From DATFRX01 sp035630615 (lineage in GTDB: Bacteria; Actinomycetota; Actinomycetes; Propionibacteriales; Nocardioidaceae), in NCBI GenBank assembly GCA_035630615.1, contig DASQKI010000085.1, positions 1-64,000 on the forward strand: DNA of 64,000 nt, read 5' to 3'. Position numbers and translations under genes: made by a program. Below the pieces are notes generated by a model. That model had not been told where the DNA came from and made no database searches. It was given only the letters and a program-made list of their open reading frames with translations. This document shows, piece after piece, positions 14,552 to 22,622 of the stretch; position 1 is the stretch's first letter, and the number at the start of each line of letters is the position of its first letter.

Positions 14552-14914
14552 TCAGGCGGTGTGGCGGCGTCGCCCTTCTGCTCGCAGTCGGGTCCGTTCG
14601 GTGCGTCCGCGCGTGAACAGGAGAGCGATCAGCACGGCGCAGACGCCGAGGAAGATTCGGTTGACGTCGAAGGCCGGGACCCACTGGACCTGCCCGTCCT
14701 TGACGACATAGGCACCGGCAGGGCGGCCGCGCAAACCGAAGCCGCCACCTCCGGCCTCATGGCCGTCGTCGTCCTGACCACCGCCGCCCCCGCCGCCACC
14801 GGTGACGCTCGCCGCAGCAATCACGGTCACGCCGTCGACCTCATGCGGCTCGGCATATATCCGCTTCGCTGTCACGGACTCGCGGGCCGTTGTCATGAGC
14901 TCATCCAGCTTCAT
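14552..14914 (-). CDS. GerW/YtfJ-like sporulation-family protein
   Basis: 120 residues. MKLDELMTTARESVTAKRIY, GVTVIAAASVTGGGGGGGG, a glycine-rich loop and GFGLRGRPAGAYVVKDGQVQWVPA follow the GerW/YtfJ pattern; a C-terminal membrane segment (IFLGVCAVLIALLF) is present. In Bacillus the family contributes to germination; in non-sporulating actinomycetes its role is unknown. ATG 14914 has GGAGG 6 nt upstream, which decides the start. Confidence 0.8.
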   Translation of the reverse strand: MKLDELMTTARESVTAKRIYAEPHEVDGVTVIAAASVTGGGGGGGGQDDDGHEAGGGGFGLRGRPAGAYVVKDGQVQWVPAFDVNRIFLGVCAVLIALLFTRGRTERTRLRAEGRRRHTA

Positions 14915-15004
14915 CGTGGCCTCCCTCGATCGCTCCCCAGTCCTCACCCTGGGTGATCCGGCACCGGAGGACCAGGGACGAAGGTCGCCTGATCGCGTGC
15001 GGTG

Positions 15005-15649
15005 TCAGCGACGGCGTCGAGTCACGATCGCGCCGACGACGACCCCAGCGAGCACCAGCACGGCACCGGTGAGGACGCCCCTGACGAAGTCGTCGCGAGG
15101 CGGTTTTGGGGGCGCGGTGTAGACGGCGCCGGGTTCGTTGGCGCGGGGGACCCCTACGCCAATCTGATTGGCGCTGGGGACCCCTGCGCCAATATCCGCC
15201 CCGTCCACACCGCCCACAAGCACCTTGTCGACCGCGCCGAAGAAGTCGCCCGCCATCCGCTTGCTCACCGACGTCAGCATGCGCTGGCCGACGCCGCCGA
15301 GCATCCCGCCCACGACCGCGTCGGCCGCATAGCTGATCCGCGTCGTCCCGTCGCCGCCGTCGTCGAACCGGACCGCCACCGACGTGTCGACGGTCCCAGG
15401 CGCACCCGCCCCGGACGCCTTCAGCACCAGCGACCTCGGCGCGTCGAGATCTCGCAGCTCGACGGTGCCCGCGTACGTGCCCTTGATTGACGCGACCCCG
15501 GCGTTGACGGTCATCGCGTACGCATGCTCGCCGGTCGTCTCGAGCCGCTCACAGCCCGGGATCGTCTGTACGAGCACGGCAGGGTCGAGCAACGCGTCCC
15601 AGACCGATTGCGCTGGCGCGTGCAACACGGCCTCACCGGCAACCTTCAT
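15005..15649 (-). CDS. CoxG-like SRPBCC protein (carbon monoxide dehydrogenase subunit G family)
   Basis: 214 residues. The N-terminal MKVAGEAVLHAPAQSVWDAL, IPGCERLE and KGTYAGTVELRDL define the CoxG/SRPBCC lipid-binding fold (about 1-150). A linker and a single C-terminal membrane helix (VLTGAVLVLAGVVVGAIV) end in RRRR. CoxG-type proteins are encoded beside molybdenum hydroxylases and are linked to membrane recruitment or maturation, in agreement with the Mo-hydroxylase cluster upstream on the same strand. The linker carries a tandem decapeptide encoded by the palindromic repeat at 15137-15193. Confidence 0.82.
   Translation of the reverse strand: MKVAGEAVLHAPAQSVWDALLDPAVLVQTIPGCERLETTGEHAYAMTVNAGVASIKGTYAGTVELRDLDAPRSLVLKASGAGAPGTVDTSVAVRFDDGGDGTTRISYAADAVVGGMLGGVGQRMLTSVSKRMAGDFFGAVDKVLVGGVDGADIGAGVPSANQIGVGVPRANEPGAVYTAPPKPPRDDFVRGVLTGAVLVLAGVVVGAIVTRRRR
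15137..15193. repeat. two tandem 27-bp palindromes in the CoxG-like gene
   Basis: Units at 15137-15163 and 15167-15193, 30 bp apart, each of the form (A/G)TTGGCGC-N-GGGGACCCC-N-GCGCCAAT; the second is an almost perfect palindrome. On the protein side this gives a repeated decapeptide (IGAGVPSANQ / IGVGVPRANE) in the linker between the lipid-binding domain and the membrane helix. Confidence 0.8.
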
Positions 15650-15982
15650 GAGCGGGAACGTCCTTCCGAGAGGCAGTACGCAGCGACGCACCCGATCATG
15701 ACGGCTCGACCGACGAGCGGCCAGCCTCCTAGCCGGTCGTGCGCGGTCGGGCCTCGGAGTTATCGGCAGAATGGAGTGGGGATCTCACCGGATGCCTGTG
15801 TTTGCCTAGCGTTGATCGCATGTGGTTTGGGATGGCGACCGGCCAGGCGCGACGATCGGCGAGGCCGATGCCGTGGCGTCCGCGTTCCAGCCGCCTCCCT
15901 CCTTCCAGCATCGGTGCCCGACCGAAATGTTCGGTATGGCCGATGACCGAAGAGGGGAAGCGGGACCCGAGGCCCACCCGAC
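15650..15982. other. 333-bp gap without a recognisable gene
   Basis: Lies between the Mo-hydroxylase large subunit and the CoxG-like gene, both on the minus strand. No reading frame here resembles a known protein and I see no clear promoter or terminator. It could hold degenerate sequence or a promoter for the CoxG-like gene. Confidence 0.4.
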
Positions 15983-18361
15983 CTAGCCCCGGTCGTGCCG
16001 TCGGCGCAGCGCGAACAACTCCGACGGCGAGATCGGCATCGACCGGATCGTGATGCCCTCGGCGTCCTCGATCGCCGACGCGAACACAGCCGTCGCGGGA
16101 ATGACCCCCGCCTCGCCAAGGCCCTTGATGCCGAGGGGATTGAGCGGCGACGGCGTCTCGAGGTGGTCGATCTCGATCGTCGGCGGCACCTCGGTGACGT
16201 ACGGCATCAAGAAGTCCATGAACGATGCGTTGAGCAGCTGACCGTGCTCGTCGTAGGCCATCCGTTCGTACATCGCTCCCCCGACGCCTTGCGCCACCCC
16301 GCCGTGGATCTGCCCCTCCACGATGCGCGGGTTGATCAACGGCCCGCAGTCGTGCACGACGCAATAGCGCAGGATGCGGATCTCGGCAGTCTCCGGGTCG
16401 GTCTCGATGATCACCGCGTGCATGCCGTTGGCAAACGTCGACTGATTCGGCGAGTAGTAGTCGCGGCCCTCCAGGCCCGGCTCGTCACCCTCGGCTACCG
16501 GCGGCTTCGACGGGTCGCCGACGGCAAACTGCGTCGCCGCCTTGGACGCCTCGTCGAAGGCGTACCGCAGCGGATTCGAGAGTACGGCGACCGTGCCGAG
16601 CGCGATCTGGCTGTCGGGCGCGCCTCGTACTCGCACCACGCCGTCGACGATCTCGAGATCGTCCTCGCTGGCCTCCAGTGCCTCGGCCGCGATCCGCAGC
16701 GCCTTGGCCCGTGCGCGGCGAGCCGCTAGTGCGATCGCCGACCCGCTCATCACGGCGGCGCGAGACGCGAATGTGCCCACGGCATAAGGGAATCGTCGTG
16801 TGTCGCCGGTGACGACCTCGATGTCCTCGATCGGCACACCGAGCTCGTCGGCGACGATCTGGGCGAAGACCGTCTGGTGCCCCTGGCCCTGTGACGTCAG
16901 GCCGGTCGAGACCCTGACCTTGCCGCTGGTCTCGATGTGGACGTGGCCGCCCTCGTAGGGCCCGACCCCGGTGCCCTCGACATAACAAGCCAGCCCGATG
17001 CCGACGCGGCGACCCTCGGCCCGGGCCTGCTCGCGATAGGACTCGAACTCGTCCCACCCGACAAGCGCCTTGAGCTTGTCCAACGACGCCGGGAAGTCGC
17101 CCGAGTCATAACGCAGCGGCTTGCCGTCCTGGAAGATCAAGCCGTGGTCGTACGGCATCTCGTCCGGCTGGATGAAGTTGACCGAGCGTACGTCGGCGCG
17201 GTCGCGCCCGAGCTCGGCGGCGATCGCGTCGAGGGTGCGCTCCATGACGTACGCGCCCTGCGGCCGACCGGCGCCACGGTACGGCGTTACGAGCACCGCG
17301 TTGGTGTAGAGGCTCTCGAACTCGACCGTGTAGGCGCCCGGCTTGTACGGACCGAGCAGCTGCGTCGACGTGATGATGGGCACGATCAAGCCGTACGGCG
17401 TGTACGCCCCGTTGTCGTGCCAGAACCGTACCGACAGGCCGAGCAGCCGACCCTCGTCGTCGAAGCCGACCTCGACATGATGCATCTGCCCCCGCTCGTG
17501 GGCCGACGAGACGAAGTGCTCGCGCCGGTCCTCGGTGAACTTGACCGGTCGGCCCAAGGCGCGAGCGGCATACGGCACCAGCACCTCTTCGGGCCACGGG
17601 TGCACGATCTTGACGCCGAAGCCGCCACCCACGTCGGGTGTGATGACGTCGACCTGTCCGAGGTCGAGCTCGAGCTTCGCCGCGATCGCAGCCCGCAGGC
17701 CGGTGGACGTTTGCGTCGACGACCACACCCGCATCCGGCCGGACTCGGTGTCCCATCGGGCCAGCACGCCCCGGCCCTCGAGCGGCGTGCTGGCGCTGCG
17801 TTGGATGTCGAGGTCGATGCTGAGTCGATGCGGGGCGGCGGCGATGGCGGCATCGGCGTCGCCGTTGGACTGCGTCATCCGCGCGGCGACGTTGCCCGGG
17901 ACGTCGTCGTGCACCAGGTCGGTGGCCGCGCGGGCGGCGGCGACGCCGATCACCGGGGGCAGTGGGTCGTAGCTGACGACGATGCGGGCCGCCGCGTCCT
18001 CGGCGACGTAGCGGTCGGTCGCGACGACCATCACGATCGCCTCGCCCACGTGGTTGACCTCGTCCTTGGCGAGTGCGTAGGGGGTGCGCGGGTGCGTGAG
18101 AGTCGGGTGCGGGATCAGCAGCGGCAGCGGCTCGGCGAGCGGACCGGCGAGGTCGTCCCACGTATAGATCGCGACCAGACCGTCGACGTCGAGGGCCGCG
18201 TCGACGTCGATGTCGACGATTCGCGCGTGCGCATGCGGCGAGCGCACCAGCGCGATCTCGAGGGCGTCGTGGCCGAGGTCGTCGAGGTATTGCCCGTTGC
18301 CGCGCAGCAGCCGGTCGTCCTCGACCCGCGGGATCGGGTCCCCGAACAGCCGCGTAGTCAT
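15983..18361 (-). CDS. molybdenum hydroxylase large subunit (xanthine dehydrogenase/CoxL family, form-II-like)
   Basis: 792 residues, the normal length for the molybdopterin-cytosine-dinucleotide subunit. RVEDDRLLRGNGQYLDDL opens the a/b hammerhead domain; DVGGGFGVKI (243-252) and the active-site loop PYRGAGR (360-366) follow, with the catalytic glutamate in GLGEAGV near residue 755. The loop is the AYRGAGR-like form II type rather than the AYxCSFR loop of true CO dehydrogenase, so CO is unlikely to be the substrate; a purine or other N-heterocycle or aldehyde is more probable. Its ATG overlaps the stop of the 2Fe-2S subunit. Confidence 0.92.
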   Translation of the reverse strand: MTTRLFGDPIPRVEDDRLLRGNGQYLDDLGHDALEIALVRSPHAHARIVDIDVDAALDVDGLVAIYTWDDLAGPLAEPLPLLIPHPTLTHPRTPYALAKDEVNHVGEAIVMVVATDRYVAEDAAARIVVSYDPLPPVIGVAAARAATDLVHDDVPGNVAARMTQSNGDADAAIAAAPHRLSIDLDIQRSASTPLEGRGVLARWDTESGRMRVWSSTQTSTGLRAAIAAKLELDLGQVDVITPDVGGGFGVKIVHPWPEEVLVPYAARALGRPVKFTEDRREHFVSSAHERGQMHHVEVGFDDEGRLLGLSVRFWHDNGAYTPYGLIVPIITSTQLLGPYKPGAYTVEFESLYTNAVLVTPYRGAGRPQGAYVMERTLDAIAAELGRDRADVRSVNFIQPDEMPYDHGLIFQDGKPLRYDSGDFPASLDKLKALVGWDEFESYREQARAEGRRVGIGLACYVEGTGVGPYEGGHVHIETSGKVRVSTGLTSQGQGHQTVFAQIVADELGVPIEDIEVVTGDTRRFPYAVGTFASRAAVMSGSAIALAARRARAKALRIAAEALEASEDDLEIVDGVVRVRGAPDSQIALGTVAVLSNPLRYAFDEASKAATQFAVGDPSKPPVAEGDEPGLEGRDYYSPNQSTFANGMHAVIIETDPETAEIRILRYCVVHDCGPLINPRIVEGQIHGGVAQGVGGAMYERMAYDEHGQLLNASFMDFLMPYVTEVPPTIEIDHLETPSPLNPLGIKGLGEAGVIPATAVFASAIEDAEGITIRSMPISPSELFALRRRHDRG

Positions 18362-18855
18362 GGCGTACCGCCCTCCGGCCGGCTAAGCTCGGCCGCCCGC
18401 AGGACCGCCGACACGATGTTTTGGTAGCCCGTGCATCGGCAGAGGTTGCCGCCGATCATCTCGCGGGCCTCATCGCGGGTCGGCTCGGGATTGTCCCGCA
18501 GCCCAGCCGTGATCGTCGTCAAGAAGCCCGGGGTGCAAAACCCACACTGCAGGCCATGACAGTCCTTGAACGCTTGCTGCACCGGCCCCAGCTCGCCGTC
18601 GGCGCCGGTCAGCCCCTCGACCGTCGTGATCTCCTGCCCGTCGACCGACACCGCGAGCGTCAGGCACGACCGCACCGGATCGCCGTCGAGCAACACCGTG
18701 CACGCGCCGCACACGCCGTGCTCGCATCCCACATGCGTGCCGGTCAGCTCGAGGTCGTGCCGCAAAACGTCGGACAGCAATCGCCGGGCCGGCACATCAA
18801 CGTCGTAGGCAGCGCCGTTGACCCGCAGCCGGATCTGGTGCCTCGGCTCAGCCAT
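18358..18855 (-). CDS. molybdenum hydroxylase 2Fe-2S subunit (CoxS-like)
   Basis: 165 residues, standard for the small subunit. Plant-ferredoxin-type cluster cysteines at 44, 49, 52 and 64 (HVGCEHGVCGACTVLLDGDP ... SC) and the second cluster at 104, 107, 139 and 141 (CGFCTPGF; GNLCRCTGY) are all present. It passes electrons from the Mo centre to the FAD subunit. The ATG at 18855 lies inside the end of the FAD subunit gene (8-bp overlap) and the stop overlaps the large subunit start. Confidence 0.94.
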   Translation of the reverse strand: MAEPRHQIRLRVNGAAYDVDVPARRLLSDVLRHDLELTGTHVGCEHGVCGACTVLLDGDPVRSCLTLAVSVDGQEITTVEGLTGADGELGPVQQAFKDCHGLQCGFCTPGFLTTITAGLRDNPEPTRDEAREMIGGNLCRCTGYQNIVSAVLRAAELSRPEGGTP

Positions 18856-19780
18856 GGTCCCCCGCATCCTCGGAGTTGTCAGGCACATGTTGAGCCCAGA
18901 GTCCGTGCGTGCCTGACAACTTTGCCTCATCATGTGCCGCCGCCAACGCCTGACGCGTCAACACCCCGACGAGATGTCCCCGATAGTCCGCGCTGGCGTG
19001 GATGTCGCTCTCGGGCTCGACCGCCGCCGTCGCGCGTTCGGCCGCGGCCGTCCAGTCACCAGGCTCTGCCGCGTCGGTCAGGTCGAGCACGACCGGGGTG
19101 TCCCCGATCGAGAAGTACGCCGCGCGCGCCGACGCCACGGTCGCGCCACCGGCGGTCAAGCCGTCGCCCTGGAGGGTGATCATCGCCGCGACGCCGACCA
19201 GGGCGTAGTCGCCATGCCGGCGCGACAACTCCCGAATCGCGACGCCGGACCGAGACGGGAGCGCCGGCACCCACGCCTCGGTCGCAAGCTCATCCGGCCG
19301 CAGGGCCGACTCCAGCGGGCCGACGAAGAAGTCCGCCGCCGCGATGTCGCGCTCGCCGCCGGTCGACCGGGCCGTCACCGTGCCGCCGAGCAGCGCCAGC
19401 ACCGCCGGCATCTCGGCAGCTGGGTCCGCGTGCGCGATCGACCCGACGGTCGTGCCGCGATTGCGGATCGTCGGATGCGCCACCAGCGCGAGCGCCCGGC
19501 GCAGCAACGGCTGTCGACTTGCCGCCGCATCGTCGCGCTGCACCTGTGCGTGGCGAGCCAGCGCCCCGATGCGTACGCCGGCGTGGTCAGTCCGCACGTA
19601 CGCCAGCTCCTCGATCCGATTGAGGTCGACCAACGTCGCCGGCGACGCGAGCCGCATCGACAGCAGCGGGATCAGGCTCTGGCCGCCGGCGAGCACCTTC
19701 GCGTCGGCGTGTTCGGTCAGCGCGTCGACCGCCTCCTGGACGGTCCGAGGCCGGACGTACTCGAACGGCGCCGGCTTCAC
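18848..19780 (-). CDS. molybdenum hydroxylase FAD-binding subunit (CoxM-like)
   Basis: 310 residues. FAD-binding PCMH motifs AGGQSLIPLLSMRLA (31-45) and TTVGSIAHADPAAEMPAVL (about 110-130) are present, and a CO-dehydrogenase flavoprotein C-terminal domain follows. Gene order FAD, 2Fe-2S, Mo is that of CoxMSL operons. GTG start at 19780. The last 15 or so residues (beyond LSGTHGLWAQ) are encoded by a palindrome (18874-18921), suggesting the natural end was altered. Confidence 0.9.
   Translation of the reverse strand: MKPAPFEYVRPRTVQEAVDALTEHADAKVLAGGQSLIPLLSMRLASPATLVDLNRIEELAYVRTDHAGVRIGALARHAQVQRDDAAASRQPLLRRALALVAHPTIRNRGTTVGSIAHADPAAEMPAVLALLGGTVTARSTGGERDIAAADFFVGPLESALRPDELATEAWVPALPSRSGVAIRELSRRHGDYALVGVAAMITLQGDGLTAGGATVASARAAYFSIGDTPVVLDLTDAAEPGDWTAAAERATAAVEPESDIHASADYRGHLVGVLTRQALAAAHDEAKLSGTHGLWAQHVPDNSEDAGDHG
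18874..18921. repeat. 48-bp palindromic element at the 3' end of the FAD subunit gene
   Basis: AGTTGTCAGGCAC (18874-18886) and GTGCCTGACAACT (18909-18921) are exact reverse complements around a 22-nt loop. It encodes the C-terminal tail of the FAD subunit and ends about 18 nt upstream of the 2Fe-2S subunit start, whose translation it might influence. Confidence 0.75.
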
Positions 19781-19866
19781 GATCGCCGAACAGTGATATC
19801 GCGGTCGACGGGCCCAGGCGGCGGAGTCTTTCCCTCGTGGACAACCTTCCAGCCGATGACAGGCAC
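19777..19866 (-). pseudogene. possible N-terminal remnant of a uracil-xanthine (NCS2) permease
   Basis: A 29-codon frame starts GTG (19864-19866) and reads MPVIGWKVVHEGKTPPPGPV before diverging. This resembles the first residues of actinobacterial uracil-xanthine permeases (GWK-x-(H)-(D/E)GKT-x-x-PGEVV). Its stop overlaps the GTG of the FAD subunit. If right, the Mo-hydroxylase was once beside a purine permease, hinting at purine oxidation. The similarity is short, so confidence is low. The remaining gap 19867-19992 shows nothing clear. Confidence 0.28.
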
Positions 19867-19992
19867 TCCAGCCTCCTCCACAGTCCCAGGTGGATCGGAG
19901 CCTAGTGCCCGAGCAGCGGGCCGACTAGTTCATCGAGGCGGCCAAAGGTCCTACTGCGAGGCAACCGGGGTGAACGCACCGAGACTCGACGG

Positions 19993-21033
19993 TCAGAACT
20001 CGATCGTGTCCAGCGTGGCCGTCTCAGCGAGTACGGCGGCGGCCGACCGAATCAGGGGCACCGCGAGCAGCGCACCGGTCCCCTCGCCCAGCCGCAGCTC
20101 CAAGTCGAGCAGCGCCGGCCGTCCGAGTCGGTCCGCCACGACACGCCCGGCCGGCTCGGCCGACACATGCGCCGAGACGAGATAGCCAGCGGCGGTCGGG
20201 CAGAGGGCAACCGCGACCAGGGCCGCCGCGCCGGTGATGACGCCGTCGACCACGACCGGCACCCGAGATGCGGCGCCGGCCAACATCACGCCGACGAGCG
20301 CGGCATGCTCGAGCCCACCGAGCGACGCCAAGGCACCGAGCGGATCGCGATCGGGCCCGTGCCGATCCAACGCGGCTCTCACGACTTCGATCTTGCGGGG
20401 CGTCCGAGCGTCATCGACATTGGCTCCGCGGCCGACCACATCGACCGGCTCGAGCCCCGCGAGTGCGACGTAGAGGCACGCCGATGCGGTCGTGTTCGAG
20501 ATCCCGACCTCACCGGTGGCGACCAGGTCGACTCCGCCTGCGACGAGACCCCGCACGGTCTCCGCCCCGACCTCGATCGCGGCCCGGCACTCCGACTCCG
20601 TCATGGCCGGCGCCCGTGTGATGTCGCGGGTGCCGGACCGTATCCGTCGGTCAGCGGCGCCCTCCGGCGCGGCGGCAGCCGACACGGTCCCGACGTCGAC
20701 GACGGTCACCGCCGCGCCGACGGTCCGAGCGATCGCGTTGACGGCGGCCCGCCCCGAGGCCATCGTGGCGACCATCGCTGTCGTCACGTCCTGCGGCCAA
20801 TCCGAGACGCCCTGCGCATGCACGCCGTGATCGCCGGCCGCCACGACCACGGACGGTGCAGACGGAATCGGCGGCGGGCAGCGGCCGGCGATCGCGGCGA
20901 GTTGGCCCCCGAGCGACTCGAGTCGGCCGAGGCTGCCCGGAGGCTTGGCCAGCGTCGCATGGCGGTCTCGGGCCGCTGCGGCGGCGTCGCGATCCGGCGC
21001 CACGACCGAGTCGATCAGCTCGTCGAGCGTCAT
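19993..21033 (-). CDS. cobT: nicotinate-nucleotide-dimethylbenzimidazole phosphoribosyltransferase
   Basis: 346 residues, the CobT length. It makes alpha-ribazole phosphate from nicotinate mononucleotide and dimethylbenzimidazole for the lower loop of cobalamin. Visible motifs: LAKPPGSLGRLE, VVAAGDHGVHAQGVSDWPQDVT, GEVGISNTTAS (substrate binding) and RLGEGTGALLAVPL with the catalytic glutamate near the C-terminus. Last gene of the riboswitch-controlled operon; its ATG overlaps the stop of the CobU/CobC fusion by 4 nt. Confidence 0.95.
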   Translation of the reverse strand: MTLDELIDSVVAPDRDAAAAARDRHATLAKPPGSLGRLESLGGQLAAIAGRCPPPIPSAPSVVVAAGDHGVHAQGVSDWPQDVTTAMVATMASGRAAVNAIARTVGAAVTVVDVGTVSAAAAPEGAADRRIRSGTRDITRAPAMTESECRAAIEVGAETVRGLVAGGVDLVATGEVGISNTTASACLYVALAGLEPVDVVGRGANVDDARTPRKIEVVRAALDRHGPDRDPLGALASLGGLEHAALVGVMLAGAASRVPVVVDGVITGAAALVAVALCPTAAGYLVSAHVSAEPAGRVVADRLGRPALLDLELRLGEGTGALLAVPLIRSAAAVLAETATLDTIEF

Positions 21034-22622
21034 GGGGCGCTCCCGTCGACGATGTTGCGAAGCGCGCCGATCACGCGCTCGTTGGTGGCCCGATCGCGGA
21101 CGGCGACCCGGATCGCTCGGTCGTCGAGCCCCGGAAACGTGTCGGCGCGGCGGGCGGCGAGACCGTGCTCCAGCAGCCGATCGCGGAGTGCGTCCACCGG
21201 TCCATGGACGAGCACGTAGTTCGCGTACCCCTCCCACACTCGCAGTCGTGGGATCGCACGCAGCCCTTCGGCCAGTGATCCGCGCAGGACTGCCACCTCG
21301 GCGGCACGAGCACGACGTTCGTCATCGGCGTCGACGACCGCCTCGAGAGCGGTGAGGGCAAGGCTGTTGCAGCTCCACGGCTGTCGGGCCGCCGTTAGCC
21401 GTTGGATCACCGACCGCGGCCCGGTCAGGTAGCCGACCCGCAGCCCGGCCAATCCCCAGAGCTTGGTCAGACTACGTACGCACACCAATCCCGTCAGATC
21501 GCGACGCCAGGCCAGACCACCGGCATCGTCGAGAAACTCCGCGAACGCCTCGTCGACCACCACCGTCCGTCCCGGCCGGCACAGTCGCTCCACGGTCGCC
21601 ACCGGATCGAGCGCGCCGGTCGGATTGTCCGGCCGACCAAGGACGACGAGGTCGGCGTCGGCCGGAACCTCCGCGGGATCGAGCGCCCAATCTCGAGTCA
21701 TCGACCTAGCCACCCGCACGACCGGGACGCCGGCCGCCCGGAGCGCCGCCTCGGGCTCGGTGAACGACGGATGCACGCACGCCGCGAGACGCGGCCGTAG
21801 CGCCGACGCGATCAGCCAGAACGCGTCGCAGGCGCCGTTGACCACGAGGCACTCGTCGGCCGGCCGATCGTGCCGCGCCGCTGCCGCTTCCCGAGCCGGC
21901 CGATCGTCGGGATAGCGGTCGAGACGCGCCATCGCCTCGCCGAGCCACTCGGCCAACCAGGCGGGCGGACCCGGCATCACGTTGACGGCGAGGTCGACCG
22001 CGCCGTCCGGGACCTGGGTGTCGCCGTGTGAGCGGAGCGACGGGCCGGCCTCGTCGACGAGGTCTCGGTCCAGCGGCACGACCCGGCCACCGACGACGAG
22101 GAGCGCTCGGTCGGCCCGGTCGGACAGCGCCTGGACGCAGAGGCCGTGCAGGTCGATGTAGCGCCGCGCTCCGGGCCCGCCCGCGTGGACGCCGAGACCG
22201 GGCTGTCCCGCGATCACGCAGACGTCGCGATCGCCGTCGGCCACCGCATCGGCGAGCGCGCGCAGCGACCCGAGCAGCTCGGACTCGACCGCGTCGTGCC
22301 GTCGCGGGTCCGGCTCCTCGTCTCCGATCGAGACCCCGGCGGCCGTCAGCATCTCGGCGAGCCAGGTGTCCAGGGCGTCGACGATCACGAACGCATCCGG
22401 TTCTGCCTCGCGGACCGCCTGGTCGAGATCGAAGGTCTCGACGGTTCGCCAGCCGGTCGGCCGATCGCGCTGATGTCGCGCGACCCGAGCGGCAAACTCC
22501 GCGTCGCGTACCACCGCCGGTGTCACGACCACCACCGGGCGCCCGCTGGCGGCGGCATGACGAGCGGCCAGCCTCGACTTGCCGGACTTTTGCCCCCCGA
22601 GGATCAGCGTCAGCCGACCCAT
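21030..22622 (-). CDS. CobU-like adenosylcobinamide kinase fused to a CobC/CobD-like PLP aminotransferase
   Basis: 530 residues in one frame. Residues 1-185 are CobU-like: Walker A GGQKSGKS (9-16), guanylate-linked His50 in RHQRDRPTGWRTVE and VDALDTWL. The usual NEVG motif is AGQPG here and the GRxNQ region is GLCVQ, so guanylyltransferase activity may be altered. Residues about 205-530 are a fold-type I PLP enzyme related to histidinol-phosphate aminotransferase/threonine-phosphate decarboxylase: RPDNPTG (330-336), VVDEAF (355-360) and Lys387 in SLTKLWG. Both act in nucleotide-loop assembly (aminopropanol arm and GDP activation). Its stop overlaps the start of cobT and its start lies inside the end of cobS. 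Confidence 0.88.
   Translation of the reverse strand: MGRLTLILGGQKSGKSRLAARHAAASGRPVVVVTPAVVRDAEFAARVARHQRDRPTGWRTVETFDLDQAVREAEPDAFVIVDALDTWLAEMLTAAGVSIGDEEPDPRRHDAVESELLGSLRALADAVADGDRDVCVIAGQPGLGVHAGGPGARRYIDLHGLCVQALSDRADRALLVVGGRVVPLDRDLVDEAGPSLRSHGDTQVPDGAVDLAVNVMPGPPAWLAEWLGEAMARLDRYPDDRPAREAAAARHDRPADECLVVNGACDAFWLIASALRPRLAACVHPSFTEPEAALRAAGVPVVRVARSMTRDWALDPAEVPADADLVVLGRPDNPTGALDPVATVERLCRPGRTVVVDEAFAEFLDDAGGLAWRRDLTGLVCVRSLTKLWGLAGLRVGYLTGPRSVIQRLTAARQPWSCNSLALTALEAVVDADDERRARAAEVAVLRGSLAEGLRAIPRLRVWEGYANYVLVHGPVDALRDRLLEHGLAARRADTFPGLDDRAIRVAVRDRATNERVIGALRNIVDGSAP

Noticed and set aside
15983..18361. True carbon monoxide dehydrogenase large subunit
   Set aside because: The active-site loop is PYRGAGR, not the AYxCSFR loop with the catalytic cysteine, so CO oxidation is not supported.
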